Program-made: the position numbers and the translations under genes
NCBI GenBank assembly: GCA_002724835.1
Contig: PBPX01000029.1
Location: forward strand, 6,251-27,175
DNA length: 20,925 bases
Reading direction: 5' to 3'
Source: Actinomycetota bacterium
GTDB taxonomy: Bacteria; Actinomycetota; Acidimicrobiia; Actinomarinales; Actinomarinaceae
The notes under the pieces: generated by a model
Seen by the model: the letters and a program-made list of their open reading frames with translations, nothing else
The model's database searches: none
Told to the model about the DNA's origin: nothing
Part shown: piece after piece, positions 8,066 through 16,129 of the stretch
Position numbering within the stretch: the stretch's first letter is position 1
Layout: every line of letters starts with the position of its first letter

Positions 8066-8576
8066 CTATTTGCTCCCTTGCATAGTCATAATACAAGATT
8101 GCGGCAAATATAGTAATAAATCCACTACCCGCCATAACTGGAATGCTTATAAATCCAAATATATCAACGTATCTTAAAGAGCAAGGAACATCAATTGCGC
8201 AAGAGCCACCGTCTCCTCCTCCGCTTTGAAGATAGATATGGTAAACACTTAGAAAAAAACCAAATAAACTAACGTATCCAAATTTAAATAAATCTTTCTT
8301 GAAAAAAGAAGCTATCAAGATCAAAGCAATAGGATACATTAGATACCTTTGATACCAGCAATACTTACAAGGAATGAAGCCTACAACTTCTGAATAAATT
8401 AAACTTCCAATTGCACAAAATGTAGCAACACTTATTGCATAATTTAAAAACTGCTCAGTAATTAACTTACTAAATCTTATTTTATTTATGTATAAATAAA
8501 ATATTGATGCAGTTATCAACCATGAAACTATGGTCATAAAACCAAACAAAGTATTAAAAAATAATATTGTATCCAT
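8058..8576 (-). CDS. DsbB/BdbC-like quinone-linked thiol oxidoreductase
   Basis: A 172-residue membrane protein with about four to five hydrophobic segments and the two cysteine pairs of the DsbB family: CKYC (Cys70, Cys73) in GFIPCKYCWYQR, and Cys126/Cys132 in SCAIDVPCS. The text following the second pair, RYVDIFGFISIPVMA, is characteristic of the BdbC branch. DsbB proteins pass electrons from a DsbA-type partner to membrane quinone, here presumably menaquinone. It precedes and overlaps the CPHC thioredoxin-like gene, forming an oxidative-folding pair. The ATG lies 43 nt after the stop of the importer ATPase gene on the same strand, so readthrough from the sugar operon is possible. Confidence 0.9.
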   Translation of the reverse strand: MDTILFFNTLFGFMTIVSWLITASIFYLYINKIRFSKLITEQFLNYAISVATFCAIGSLIYSEVVGFIPCKYCWYQRYLMYPIALILIASFFKKDLFKFGYVSLFGFFLSVYHIYLQSGGGDGGSCAIDVPCSLRYVDIFGFISIPVMAGSGFITIFAAILYYDYAREQIVE

Positions 8577-8619
8577 CTATGTAATTGTACCCATTGAAGA
8601 ATTAAACAAATATTTGTAT

Positions 8620-9798
8620 TTAAACTATTGCGTTTCCTGTATTTGGGTCGAAATAATGTAGCTTTGATGGGTCAATTGCTAAAGTAATTTTTTCTCCTTC
8701 TTTAACAACTGAGTTTGGATTAACTCTTGCTATAAACTTTGTTTGATCTCCTAAAACTGATATATCTTCACCCTCGTCAGCCAGAATCTCTTCTATAGCT
8801 TCTGTTTGAACAGGTTTTATATCTTTATAAAAATGAATATATGAGTCCGAACCTAGCTGTTCAATTAAAGATACTTCAATATCTAATTTCTCTGAAAACT
8901 CTTTTGAATTTGCATAATTTGAATCTTCAAATGCTTCTGGTCTTATGCCTAATACTATTTCCTCTCCATCAAACTCCTTTAATTTTTTATTTTCATCTGC
9001 ATTGCATTTAATAGAGTCTTCACCAAATTTTAAAGTTATGTTCTTTGATGAAACTTTTACGTTCGCATAAACAAAATTCATAGATGGACTACCGATGAAA
9101 CCAGCTACAAAAATATTTTTTGGATATAAATATATTTCCCTTGGAGTATCGATTTGTTGAAGCTCACCTTTTCGTATTACAGCTACCCTGTCTCCCATAG
9201 TCATCGCTTCAACTTGATCATGAGTTACATAAAGCGTTGTAGTTTCAAGCTGAGTATGTAATTGACCTAATTCAGCTCTCATTTGAACTCTTAATTTTGC
9301 ATCTAGATTGGAAAGTGGTTCATCCATTAAAAATGCCTCTGGGTTTCTCACAATTGCTCTACCCATAGCAACACGTTGGCGTTGACCTCCAGATAATGCC
9401 TTCGGTTTTCTTTCAAGCAACTCATCAATTTCTAAAATTTTTGCAGCTTCTTTAACTTTTTCATCAATCTCATTTTTAGATAATTTACGAAGTTTCAATG
9501 AGAAGGCCATATTGTCATAGACTGACATATGAGGATAAAGTGCATAGTTTTGAAAAACCATAGCAATATCCCTATCTTTTGGAGCTACCTCATTGACTAT
9601 TTTCTCTCCAATAGAGATTTCTCCTTCAGTGATATCTTCAAGGCCAGCAACCATTCTTAGGAGAGTTGTTTTTCCACACCCCGAAGGTCCGACAAGGACT
9701 ACAAATTCTCCATCATTAATTTCAATATTTACATCTTCTAAAGCTCTAGTACCGTTTGGATAAATTTTTCCAACAGAGTTAATTTGTATTGCACCCAT
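8620..9798 (-). CDS. Sugar ABC importer ATPase, UgpC/MsmK/AglK type
   Basis: A 392-residue ATPase of the carbohydrate uptake CUT1 family. The N-terminal NBD has Walker A GPSGCGKT (37-44), Q-loop Gln83, LSGGQ (135-139), Walker B FLMDE (156-160) and switch His193. After the NBD, GSPSMNF at about 236-242 opens the C-terminal OB/TOBE regulatory domain, which ends in the typical HYFDPNTGNAI. It would drive the two permeases at 12580-14714. The gene is the last of the importer set and is separated by 52 nt from the anchored binding-protein gene; no convincing separate promoter was found in that gap. In some bacteria one such ATPase serves several importers, so it may also be shared. Confidence 0.93.
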   Translation of the reverse strand: MGAIQINSVGKIYPNGTRALEDVNIEINDGEFVVLVGPSGCGKTTLLRMVAGLEDITEGEISIGEKIVNEVAPKDRDIAMVFQNYALYPHMSVYDNMAFSLKLRKLSKNEIDEKVKEAAKILEIDELLERKPKALSGGQRQRVAMGRAIVRNPEAFLMDEPLSNLDAKLRVQMRAELGQLHTQLETTTLYVTHDQVEAMTMGDRVAVIRKGELQQIDTPREIYLYPKNIFVAGFIGSPSMNFVYANVKVSSKNITLKFGEDSIKCNADENKKLKEFDGEEIVLGIRPEAFEDSNYANSKEFSEKLDIEVSLIEQLGSDSYIHFYKDIKPVQTEAIEEILADEGEDISVLGDQTKFIARVNPNSVVKEGEKITLAIDPSKLHYFDPNTGNAIV

Positions 9799-9850
9799 AA
9801 TTACTAAATGTATTTTAACCAGATATCAAGATATTTTAAACTCATTTGTA

Positions 9851-11116
9851 TTAATAACTAAAGTCTAACTCTTCAGTTACCTCATCAATATACTTACTTG
9901 TTAATTCAATATATTTTGTCATAGCATACCAAAGAGAATCTGCGCCTATTCTTCTTTCCATAAGTTCAGAAGCATCATATCTAAATAAATCTTTTTCTAA
10001 AGAGTTTTTTATCAATTTTGCTTCTTTAATAGTTAACTCATTATTAATGGAGCTAATTTTAAAATTCTTGTTGGCAGGAATGTATGTTGAATCATTTTTT
10101 GACATCCATTTTTTTCCAAAATTATCATCTATCAATGCATTAATTACCGTTTTAGATTCTCTTGTTTGGTTAACAACTATTAATGCATCACCTATTCCGA
10201 CCATTCCATCTTTATTATTTTGTGATGGAAATTTAAAAAAGTCATAATCTGAGCTGTAATCTCTATCGCTTGGAAAATAATTGGTCGCAAAATGCCCTGA
10301 CCAAGAAAATACGCATGAATTCTTTTCATCTAGAAGATTCCTATAGTTATTTCTAAATTCTTTTCTAACCATTCTCTTGTTGCCTCCAAAAACAGCATCT
10401 TCAATAAAAATTAACTTTCCAATTTCCAACATTGATAATGTAATTTCATCAGATCCTGATAATAATTCTTGATTAGCCCATTGGTCATAAACGTCCGGGC
10501 CTTGCTGGTGTAATATTAAGTCTTCAAGCCAATTTGTAGCTATCCAACCTGTTGAAGCGCCACTTTCTATATCTAAACACCAAAGCGGGCTTCCTTTACT
10601 AGAGAAGTCTTTTGTAAAGCTAATCATATCTTCATAACTTTCAAATTCTGGAGAACCAATAGATTTAAATTTTTCTACATCATACCAAATTAGTGAATTT
10701 GGAATTAATCTAAACCATACTCCATAGTTAGTGTTGTCTTTTTTTGATGTTGTTATCTCGATTAAGTGATCCGAAAATTTATTATTTAAATTTTCTTGAT
10801 CTATAGCTTTGTTTATCGGTATAGCTATATTTCGCTGACCTAAATTAACTACCCCTTGCGGATTAGGAATTATTGCTAGATCAATATCATTATCACTAAC
10901 TTCTATCAAGTATGTTTCTATATCTGAAACTGGAAAATATTTAATTTTTATATTTTCTGTTCTTGAAATCTCATCTAACTCTTCTTGGAAGTAATCCATT
11001 TCCGGGAAGAATGGACCACCTATAATTACTTCATCTGGTTGATAAGCTAGCCATGAAAATAAAACAGTAACTATAAGAAAAATAATAAAAAATATATTTC
11101 TATTATCTAGCCCCAT
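9851..11116 (-). CDS. Membrane-anchored paralogue of the sugar-binding protein
   Basis: A 421-residue protein clearly related to the lipoprotein binding protein at 14799-16097. GWIATNWLED (190-199) matches GWLATDWMED there, YDQWANQEL matches YDQWVNHEI, and FRYDASELM (378-386) matches FRFDASDLM. It also keeps the two cysteines at equivalent places (Cys180 and Cys268). Unlike that protein it has no lipobox; one hydrophobic segment (about residues 8-25) without a clear cleavage site suggests a signal anchor. Its base composition is much more AT-rich than the main binding protein gene. It overlaps the ROK kinase gene by 10 nt, so it belongs to the importer operon. It may be a second ligand receptor, a sensor, or a modified bait protein; which one is unknown. 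Confidence 0.8.
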   Translation of the reverse strand: MGLDNRNIFFIIFLIVTVLFSWLAYQPDEVIIGGPFFPEMDYFQEELDEISRTENIKIKYFPVSDIETYLIEVSDNDIDLAIIPNPQGVVNLGQRNIAIPINKAIDQENLNNKFSDHLIEITTSKKDNTNYGVWFRLIPNSLIWYDVEKFKSIGSPEFESYEDMISFTKDFSSKGSPLWCLDIESGASTGWIATNWLEDLILHQQGPDVYDQWANQELLSGSDEITLSMLEIGKLIFIEDAVFGGNKRMVRKEFRNNYRNLLDEKNSCVFSWSGHFATNYFPSDRDYSSDYDFFKFPSQNNKDGMVGIGDALIVVNQTRESKTVINALIDDNFGKKWMSKNDSTYIPANKNFKISSINNELTIKEAKLIKNSLEKDLFRYDASELMERRIGADSLWYAMTKYIELTSKYIDEVTEELDFSY

Positions 11117-12000
11117 AAATATGCAGCCCCCCTAACACCACTGCTTGATCCATGTTCAGCTTTAACCATTGGTGTTAAGAAAAAATTAGAAGCTATATAT
11201 GGAATAATTCTTTTTGGAACTTCTTCATAAAGTTCATCTATCTCAGACATGCCTCCTCCACATACAATAACTTCGGGGTCAAGAATATTTACAAAGGTAC
11301 TAAAAGATCTTGCTGTTCTCTCAAAATATTCATCCATAACCTGACCTGCTAACTCATCATTTCCTCTATATAAATCAATTATTTCCCTAGAAGTTGTTTT
11401 TTTACCTGATTTAAATTCATAGTGATTTTCTAGACCTGGCCCTGAGATAAATACCTCAATTGCACCAATTCTTCCGCAATGTCTTTTTATAGTTTTTTCA
11501 TAATCATCCATAGGTCCTGGAATTGGGTTCTGACCCCATTCACCAGAAAGTTTATTTGGACCTTCTACAAGTTCTTTATTTACAACATAACCGGCACCAA
11601 CTCCTGTGCCTAATATGACAGCAAAAACTGTTTTATAATTTTTTCCAGCTCCGTCTATAGCTTCGGATAATGCTAGGCAATCAGCATCATTGGCTATCTT
11701 AATTTCAAAACCTAGTTCTTTTTCTAGATCTTTTTTAACTGGCATATTCTCTAATGCTTTTGTATTTGAGACCTGTACAAGACCTGTATCAGGATGAAGA
11801 GATCCGGGCATGCCAATTCCTACAGTGAAGTCTTTTTCATTAGCTGATATGTCTTTAATTATCTGAGTAACTGAATTTATAATTTCTTTGTAATTATCTT
11901 TTGGAGAATCTACTCTAATTCGATTTAATTCAGATCCATCTTTGCTGTCAATTGCAATAGCTTCAATTTTTGTTCCGCCCCAATCGATTCCAATTTTCAT
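11107..12000 (-). CDS. ROK-family sugar kinase (glucokinase/fructokinase/NagK-like)
   Basis: A 297-residue ROK protein that should phosphorylate a hexose in the cytoplasm after import. The phosphate-binding loop is DWGGTK (6-11), the catalytic aspartate is probably Asp105 in IANDADC, and GTGVGAGYVVN (131-141) with VVCGGG-like ICGGG near 246-250 completes the ATP fold. The family zinc site is largely lost: the usual GHxPI histidine is Gln157 in GEWGQNPI, and the CxCGxxGC cluster reads RHCGRIGA (173-180), keeping only Cys175. The fold seems intact without zinc, as happens in some ROK members. The gene sits 1 nt after the small lipoprotein gene and overlaps the anchored binding-protein gene. The exact sugar is not determinable. 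Confidence 0.88.
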   Translation of the reverse strand: MKIGIDWGGTKIEAIAIDSKDGSELNRIRVDSPKDNYKEIINSVTQIIKDISANEKDFTVGIGMPGSLHPDTGLVQVSNTKALENMPVKKDLEKELGFEIKIANDADCLALSEAIDGAGKNYKTVFAVILGTGVGAGYVVNKELVEGPNKLSGEWGQNPIPGPMDDYEKTIKRHCGRIGAIEVFISGPGLENHYEFKSGKKTTSREIIDLYRGNDELAGQVMDEYFERTARSFSTFVNILDPEVIVCGGGMSEIDELYEEVPKRIIPYIASNFFLTPMVKAEHGSSSGVRGAAYLWG

Positions 12001-12001
12001 T

Positions 12002-12583
12002 TTATTTACTCAGTTCAAAATTTAAGCTATATTTTTCTATGTTAGTAGTCCCAATTTCTTCCAGCTGATTATTTTTATTTACTAACCATATAAAGGGTGC
12101 ATCAGGATAATCTTTAGCGTAATCTGTCGCTACACCAATTAAAATTTGCTCCTTATTTCTTAAATTTATTTTTAAAAATCTTAAATAATAGAAATAATTT
12201 TTACATCTATCGTCTTCATTTAAATCCAAAAAACCTTTGATTTCACTTTTAAAATTATTTTCATTTTTTAACTCAAGTGAAAATTCTCCTGAACCAAAAT
12301 TTTCCCATGAAGGACCTAAACACACACCATTAAATTCACTTTCATAATCTTCTCTAAATTTCATATCAAAAACGAGAGAATAGCTTTCAATGTCTTTTTG
12401 CTTTTTAGGAAAGATCTGAACATCCAGATGAGCCATATTGGAACTTTTATTTATATTAAATAAAAGTTTTGAGTTAACTAAATCAACTTTGTCATCAGAA
12501 TAAATTTCATATTCGAATACTTCAGTATTTGAAGAACATGAAATAAATAAAAAGAGAAAGATAGTAACGGTTAGGGATCTCAA
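12002..12583 (-). CDS. Small lipoprotein of unknown function inside the sugar importer operon
   Basis: A 193-residue protein with a type II signal peptide: hydrophobic residues 4-15, then the lipobox FISC with the lipidated Cys16. The mature part is rich in aromatic and acidic residues and predicted beta strands, and has two more cysteines (Cys88 in NGVCLGPSW and Cys127 in DDRCKNYF) that could form a disulfide. I do not recognise the family. It overlaps the upstream permease gene by 4 nt and ends 1 nt before the ROK kinase start, so it is firmly embedded in the operon. An outer-surface carbohydrate-binding or transporter-accessory role is possible but rests only on location and signal peptide. 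Confidence 0.8.
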   Translation of the reverse strand: MRSLTVTIFLFLFISCSSNTEVFEYEIYSDDKVDLVNSKLLFNINKSSNMAHLDVQIFPKKQKDIESYSLVFDMKFREDYESEFNGVCLGPSWENFGSGEFSLELKNENNFKSEIKGFLDLNEDDRCKNYFYYLRFLKINLRNKEQILIGVATDYAKDYPDAPFIWLVNKNNQLEEIGTTNIEKYSLNFELSK

Positions 12584-13482
12584 CCCTTTACAGCTCCTCC
12601 AATTAGGCCCCTAATGAAAAACCTTTGTAAGCTAAAAAATACTATCAAAGGAACAATCATAGAAATTATTGCGCCAGATGTTCTTAAGTGCCAAGCTTCC
12701 CCATAAGCTCCGACCGCTAATTGTGAAACGTGTGATGTTACAACTAAGTTCTCTGGGTTGTAAACTCCTAAAAATACATTTGCTACAAGAAAATCATTGT
12801 ATACCCATAGAAATTGAAAAGTTCCAAAAGCAGCAATTCCTGCAACTGATAATGGTAAAACTAATTTAAAGAATGTTGTCATATTGCTTGCACCATCAAT
12901 TTTTGCTGACTCTATAACGCTTTTTGGTAAACCCATCATAAAGTCTCTTAGTAGAAAGGTTGCTAAAGGCAAACCGAACCCTGTATGTGCAAACCAGGTT
13001 GCTACAAAAGTTCCATTTAAATCAAGTTCAGGAATTATTGGAATCCCGAATACTTCAATTCCGCTCTTAAACAGTTGAACTAAAGGAATTAGTGACATCT
13101 GCAAAGGAATTATCATTGACCCAACAACAAAAAGAAAAAGAACTTCTTTGCCTCTGAATTCCATAAATGCAAAAGCATATGCAGCAAAAGCAGCAATGGT
13201 TATTGGAATTATGGTAGATGGAATTGTTACAGCAAAAGAATTATAGAAAGACCTATCTAAATTATCTGCAAAAAATATTTCTGAGTAATTAGCAAGTGTT
13301 AACTCTGTCCATAACTTCCCTGTGTAAATAGCATCCCACCACGATTCTCTTTTTATACTCTCACCGGGACGAAAAGAACTTAATACGAAACCAAAGATTG
13401 GAAATATCCAGGTCAATGCAATAGTAACTAAAATTAATTTAGAGATTGGCTTGTCATACCATTTTTGATTATTTCTTGTCAT
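12580..13482 (-). CDS. Sugar ABC importer permease, MalG/AglG type
   Basis: A 300-residue inner-membrane permease of the binding-protein-dependent transport family with about six membrane helices. The EAA loop that contacts the ATPase is present at about 191-210 (ESAKIDGASN, then a conserved LP at 209-210), and the C-terminus RFFIRGLIGGAVKG is the characteristic end of MalG-type subunits. It pairs with the MalF-type subunit encoded just upstream, with which it overlaps by 4 nt. Similarity in layout is greatest to the alpha-glucoside (AglG) and glucosylglycerol (GgtD) branch, but the substrate stays a guess. Confidence 0.93.
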   Translation of the reverse strand: MTRNNQKWYDKPISKLILVTIALTWIFPIFGFVLSSFRPGESIKRESWWDAIYTGKLWTELTLANYSEIFFADNLDRSFYNSFAVTIPSTIIPITIAAFAAYAFAFMEFRGKEVLFLFVVGSMIIPLQMSLIPLVQLFKSGIEVFGIPIIPELDLNGTFVATWFAHTGFGLPLATFLLRDFMMGLPKSVIESAKIDGASNMTTFFKLVLPLSVAGIAAFGTFQFLWVYNDFLVANVFLGVYNPENLVVTSHVSQLAVGAYGEAWHLRTSGAIISMIVPLIVFFSLQRFFIRGLIGGAVKG

Positions 13483-14714
13483 GACTGTGCGTTTTCCTTT
13501 TCTCTAATAGCCGTTCCTATAATTATTGGCAGCACGCAAACAAATATTAAAACAGCAACCGTTGCGGATCTTCCAAAGTTTCTATACTTTGAGAATTCAT
13601 CTAACATTTTTACAGCTAATAAATTTGTTTCTAAGTCTCCCCTTGTGGAAACGTATATTATATCAAATGCCTTAAGCACAGTAACTACCATGTAAGTACC
13701 CACAACAATTATCGTGCTTTTGATGTATGGAATAACAATTGATCTAAAAACTCTTATTTCTGAAGCTCCATCAATTTGACCCGCTTCCATAATTTCTTGT
13801 GGAATTGCCTTAATGCCGGCTGAAAACACAACAGCAGCAAAGCCTGTAAACATCCAAATCATAATCAACATTAACAACATGGTATTAACTGGCAAATTTA
13901 CCACTATGTTATTAAACCAGTTATTTGCATCAAGTGACTGAGCAAACGGTAAGTTTGACATGTCTCTTTGCTGCAACCACCCAATTGGCTTTAAGCAATT
14001 TTCATTATCAAATCCATTAAACTCTCCATTAATAATTCGGTTATTCATACACTGAGCACCTAGTCGGTCGACTGAAACCCTGATACCATTTATAATTCCT
14101 ATTTGTGTTAGTGGTGGTGGTCTGTACTCGTAAATAAATTTAAATATAGCACTTGCCCCTACTGCAGAAATAGCCATTGGTAAGAAAACGATTGACTTGA
14201 AGAAGGCTTCTCCTTTATTTAATCTATCTGATAACCAACCTACAACTAATCCAATCAACAAAACAAAAAAAACAACAAAGAATAACCAAATTATTTGATT
14301 TCTAATAGTCACAATCATTTCTGGATCCGAAAACGCCCATTTGTAATTTTCAAAACCTATAAAATCTTTGCTGTATCTATCTTTAAAGCTTATATAGATA
14401 GTTCTAACAGCAGGATAAAAAAGAAAAAGTGAAATCATAAATAAAGAAGGACCAACAAACATTCGTGCTTCAAGTGCGTCTCTATTGTCCTTTGGAGCAA
14501 GCTTGATAATTTTATCCATACCAAGAAATAAAAGAAAGATGAACGAAGAACCTATTATTAAAGCAACTACGACTAATAAGTTTCTAGAAATAGCATCAGT
14601 TAATTCTCTAAATAAAAGAGCTTGGGATAGAAACCAAATGAGAGGAAAAATACCTAATGCCAACATAGATATTCCTATTGACATTAATTTTTCTTGTTGT
14701 GTTGTTTCTCTCAT
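13479..14714 (-). CDS. Sugar ABC importer permease, MalF/AglF type
   Basis: A 411-residue permease with eight or so membrane segments, longer than minimal MalF-type proteins because of two extra N-terminal helices (about 10-35 and 45-66), as in the AglF branch. The EAA loop is at about 310-330 (EAGQIDGASE, then IVIP). Following EYRPPPLTQIGIINGI, a pattern typical of AglF/GgtC, lies a loop of about 60 residues (200-265) with Cys222 and Cys240. By topology this loop faces outside, so a disulfide is possible. The gene follows the binding-protein gene after an 84-nt gap that contains a strong hairpin, and it overlaps the MalG-type gene by 4 nt. Confidence 0.92.
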   Translation of the reverse strand: MRETTQQEKLMSIGISMLALGIFPLIWFLSQALLFRELTDAISRNLLVVVALIIGSSFIFLLFLGMDKIIKLAPKDNRDALEARMFVGPSLFMISLFLFYPAVRTIYISFKDRYSKDFIGFENYKWAFSDPEMIVTIRNQIIWLFFVVFFVLLIGLVVGWLSDRLNKGEAFFKSIVFLPMAISAVGASAIFKFIYEYRPPPLTQIGIINGIRVSVDRLGAQCMNNRIINGEFNGFDNENCLKPIGWLQQRDMSNLPFAQSLDANNWFNNIVVNLPVNTMLLMLIMIWMFTGFAAVVFSAGIKAIPQEIMEAGQIDGASEIRVFRSIVIPYIKSTIIVVGTYMVVTVLKAFDIIYVSTRGDLETNLLAVKMLDEFSKYRNFGRSATVAVLIFVCVLPIIIGTAIREKENAQS

Positions 14715-14747
14715 CTCAATTTCACTATTTTACACTATCCAATATAA

Positions 14748-14774
14748 GATAGCCACCCAATAAGGGTGGCTATC
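14748..14774 (-). terminator. Intercistronic hairpin between binding-protein and permease genes
   Basis: A perfect 11-bp inverted repeat, GATAGCCACCC (14748-14758) and its complement (14764-14774), with a 5-nt loop. On the minus-strand transcript it is followed only by a short mixed TTATATT tract, so it should act as a partial terminator or a 3'-end stabiliser rather than a full stop. A second hairpin just before it on the transcript (AACTATTT/AAATAGTT, 14777-14795, 3-nt loop) adds to the structure. Such elements downstream of binding-protein genes commonly raise the ratio of binding protein to permease. Confidence 0.7.
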
Positions 14775-14798
14775 AAAACTATTTAAAAAATAGTTGAC

Positions 14799-16097
14799 TT
14801 ACGGCCAAGAATTTTCAATAGTGTCTAATGCTGTATCAATATATCCTGGGCCTTCAACAGCTAAGTTCATCATTTCTTTCCAGAATGAACCAGCGCCAAC
14901 CTCAGGTGGCATTAAGTCTGAAGCATCAAATCTGAAGCTATTTGCACTTAATGCAGCTGCGATTGTATCACCAAGAATTTTATTGATAGGTGCTGCATAT
15001 AATGATGTATCAAAACCTGTGTGAGCACTTAAACGTGCATTGTCAGGTCTAGTAGCAACATTGTTGTAGAATTCTGCACTTAACATGTATTCAGCAACAG
15101 CTTTTGTTGCGTCTCTATCGTTAAATGCACCCCACATGTCTCCGCCACCTAAAGCAGCAGCTGGAAGACTTGCGTCAATTGACGGGAATGGGAATACTGT
15201 TGTAACAGTTCCTGCACCCGCTTTTTCACCTTCAGGCCAGAATCCTGTAATAAAGGAAGCTTGTCTATGCATGAAACAACCTGGGTTGCCATTAGCATCC
15301 TTTGAGAACATTGGATCTTGAGCATTACCGAAGTATGTTGATACGATAGCATCTGTACCACCGACAACATATCCTTCTGTATGCATGATCTGGCTAAGAA
15401 GGGTTGCAGCGTTCTTAACAACTGGATCGTTGAATGGAATTTCGTGGTTTACCCACTGATCGTATGAATCGACACCGTTTCCAGTTCGAAGCATAATATC
15501 TTCCATCCAGTCAGTTGCTAACCAACCAGAAGCACCATTTGAATACATACCGAAACAGAATGGGTTCATTCCGTCAGCAACAATTTGATCTGCAAGAGCG
15601 ATCATTTCATCCCAAGTTGATGGAACGGAATATCCTCGTGCTTCAAATTCTGCTGGTTGATACCAAACAATACTCTTAAGGTTCGCTGCATTTGCACCAC
15701 CATAAATTACGCCATCTACTGTACCTAGTCCTACTAAGTAAGCAGAGAAATCATTTTGATACTGTTCTAGGTCGATATCAAGATCGGCTAGAGGTGTCAA
15801 CATTCCTCTGTTTGCAGCATCTACTACTGCACCTGGCTGTGGCCATAATGCGAAGTCAGGTGTATCACCAGACTCCATCTGAATTTGAATTTCTTGCTCG
15901 AAGTTATCTGAACCTTGGTAGGTAACAACTATTCCTGTTTCCTCCATAAAAGGTTCAAATGCAGCTCTAAATCCATCTTGGTCTGTACCAATCAAAGCTC
16001 CAGTAATGGAAACTTCTTCGCCTTCAAGGCTTCCGCCTCCACAAGCGCCAAGAATTAGAGTGAGGAGCAAAAAACTAACCAATAAAGGTTTCTTCAT
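14799..16097 (-). CDS. Sugar-binding lipoprotein of the ABC importer (AglE/GgtB-like)
   Basis: A 432-residue extracellular solute-binding protein anchored by lipid: signal peptide with lipobox LGAC (Cys19), then a Gly/Ser linker. The mature part is a family 1 binding protein with DFALWPQPG (81-89), SGDTPD at about 76-81, GWLATDWMED (191-200) and a conserved cysteine pair (Cys181, Cys274). Ligand would be handed to the two permeases downstream. The start at 16097 is supported by the AGGGGA ribosome site 8 nt upstream. The gene is visibly richer in GC than its neighbours (31 of 60 bases at 15181-15240), which suggests codon selection for very high expression. It is the first gene of the operon; alpha-glucoside-like ligands are inferred from overall resemblance to the Agl/Ggt branch. 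Confidence 0.93.
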   Translation of the reverse strand: MKKPLLVSFLLLTLILGACGGGSLEGEEVSITGALIGTDQDGFRAAFEPFMEETGIVVTYQGSDNFEQEIQIQMESGDTPDFALWPQPGAVVDAANRGMLTPLADLDIDLEQYQNDFSAYLVGLGTVDGVIYGGANAANLKSIVWYQPAEFEARGYSVPSTWDEMIALADQIVADGMNPFCFGMYSNGASGWLATDWMEDIMLRTGNGVDSYDQWVNHEIPFNDPVVKNAATLLSQIMHTEGYVVGGTDAIVSTYFGNAQDPMFSKDANGNPGCFMHRQASFITGFWPEGEKAGAGTVTTVFPFPSIDASLPAAALGGGDMWGAFNDRDATKAVAEYMLSAEFYNNVATRPDNARLSAHTGFDTSLYAAPINKILGDTIAAALSANSFRFDASDLMPPEVGAGSFWKEMMNLAVEGPGYIDTALDTIENSWP

Positions 16098-16105
16098 ATT
16101 TTATT

Positions 16106-16111
16106 TCCCCT
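16106..16111 (-). promoter_or_regulatory. Strong ribosome binding site of the sugar-binding protein gene
   Basis: AGGGGA on the minus strand, 8 nt before the ATG at 16097. It is the clearest Shine-Dalgarno in the window, contrasting with several genes that show none, and it fixes the start of the binding protein. Confidence 0.75.
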
Positions 16112-16129
16112 TTGTATACGTACGTAGCC

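Noticed and set aside
8606..8617. 12-bp palindrome ACAAATATTTGT between the ATPase and DsbB-like genes
   Set aside because: Purely AT-rich apart from two pairs, too weak to be a terminator, and palindromes of this sort are expected by chance here.
9799..9850. Separate promoter for the importer ATPase gene
   Set aside because: TTGATA is present but no -10 hexamer lies at an acceptable distance, so cotranscription with the upstream operon is simpler.
15149..15421. Open frames on both strands inside the sugar-binding protein gene
   Set aside because: The binding protein frame has a signal peptide, family motifs and a ribosome site; the others are by-products of its composition.
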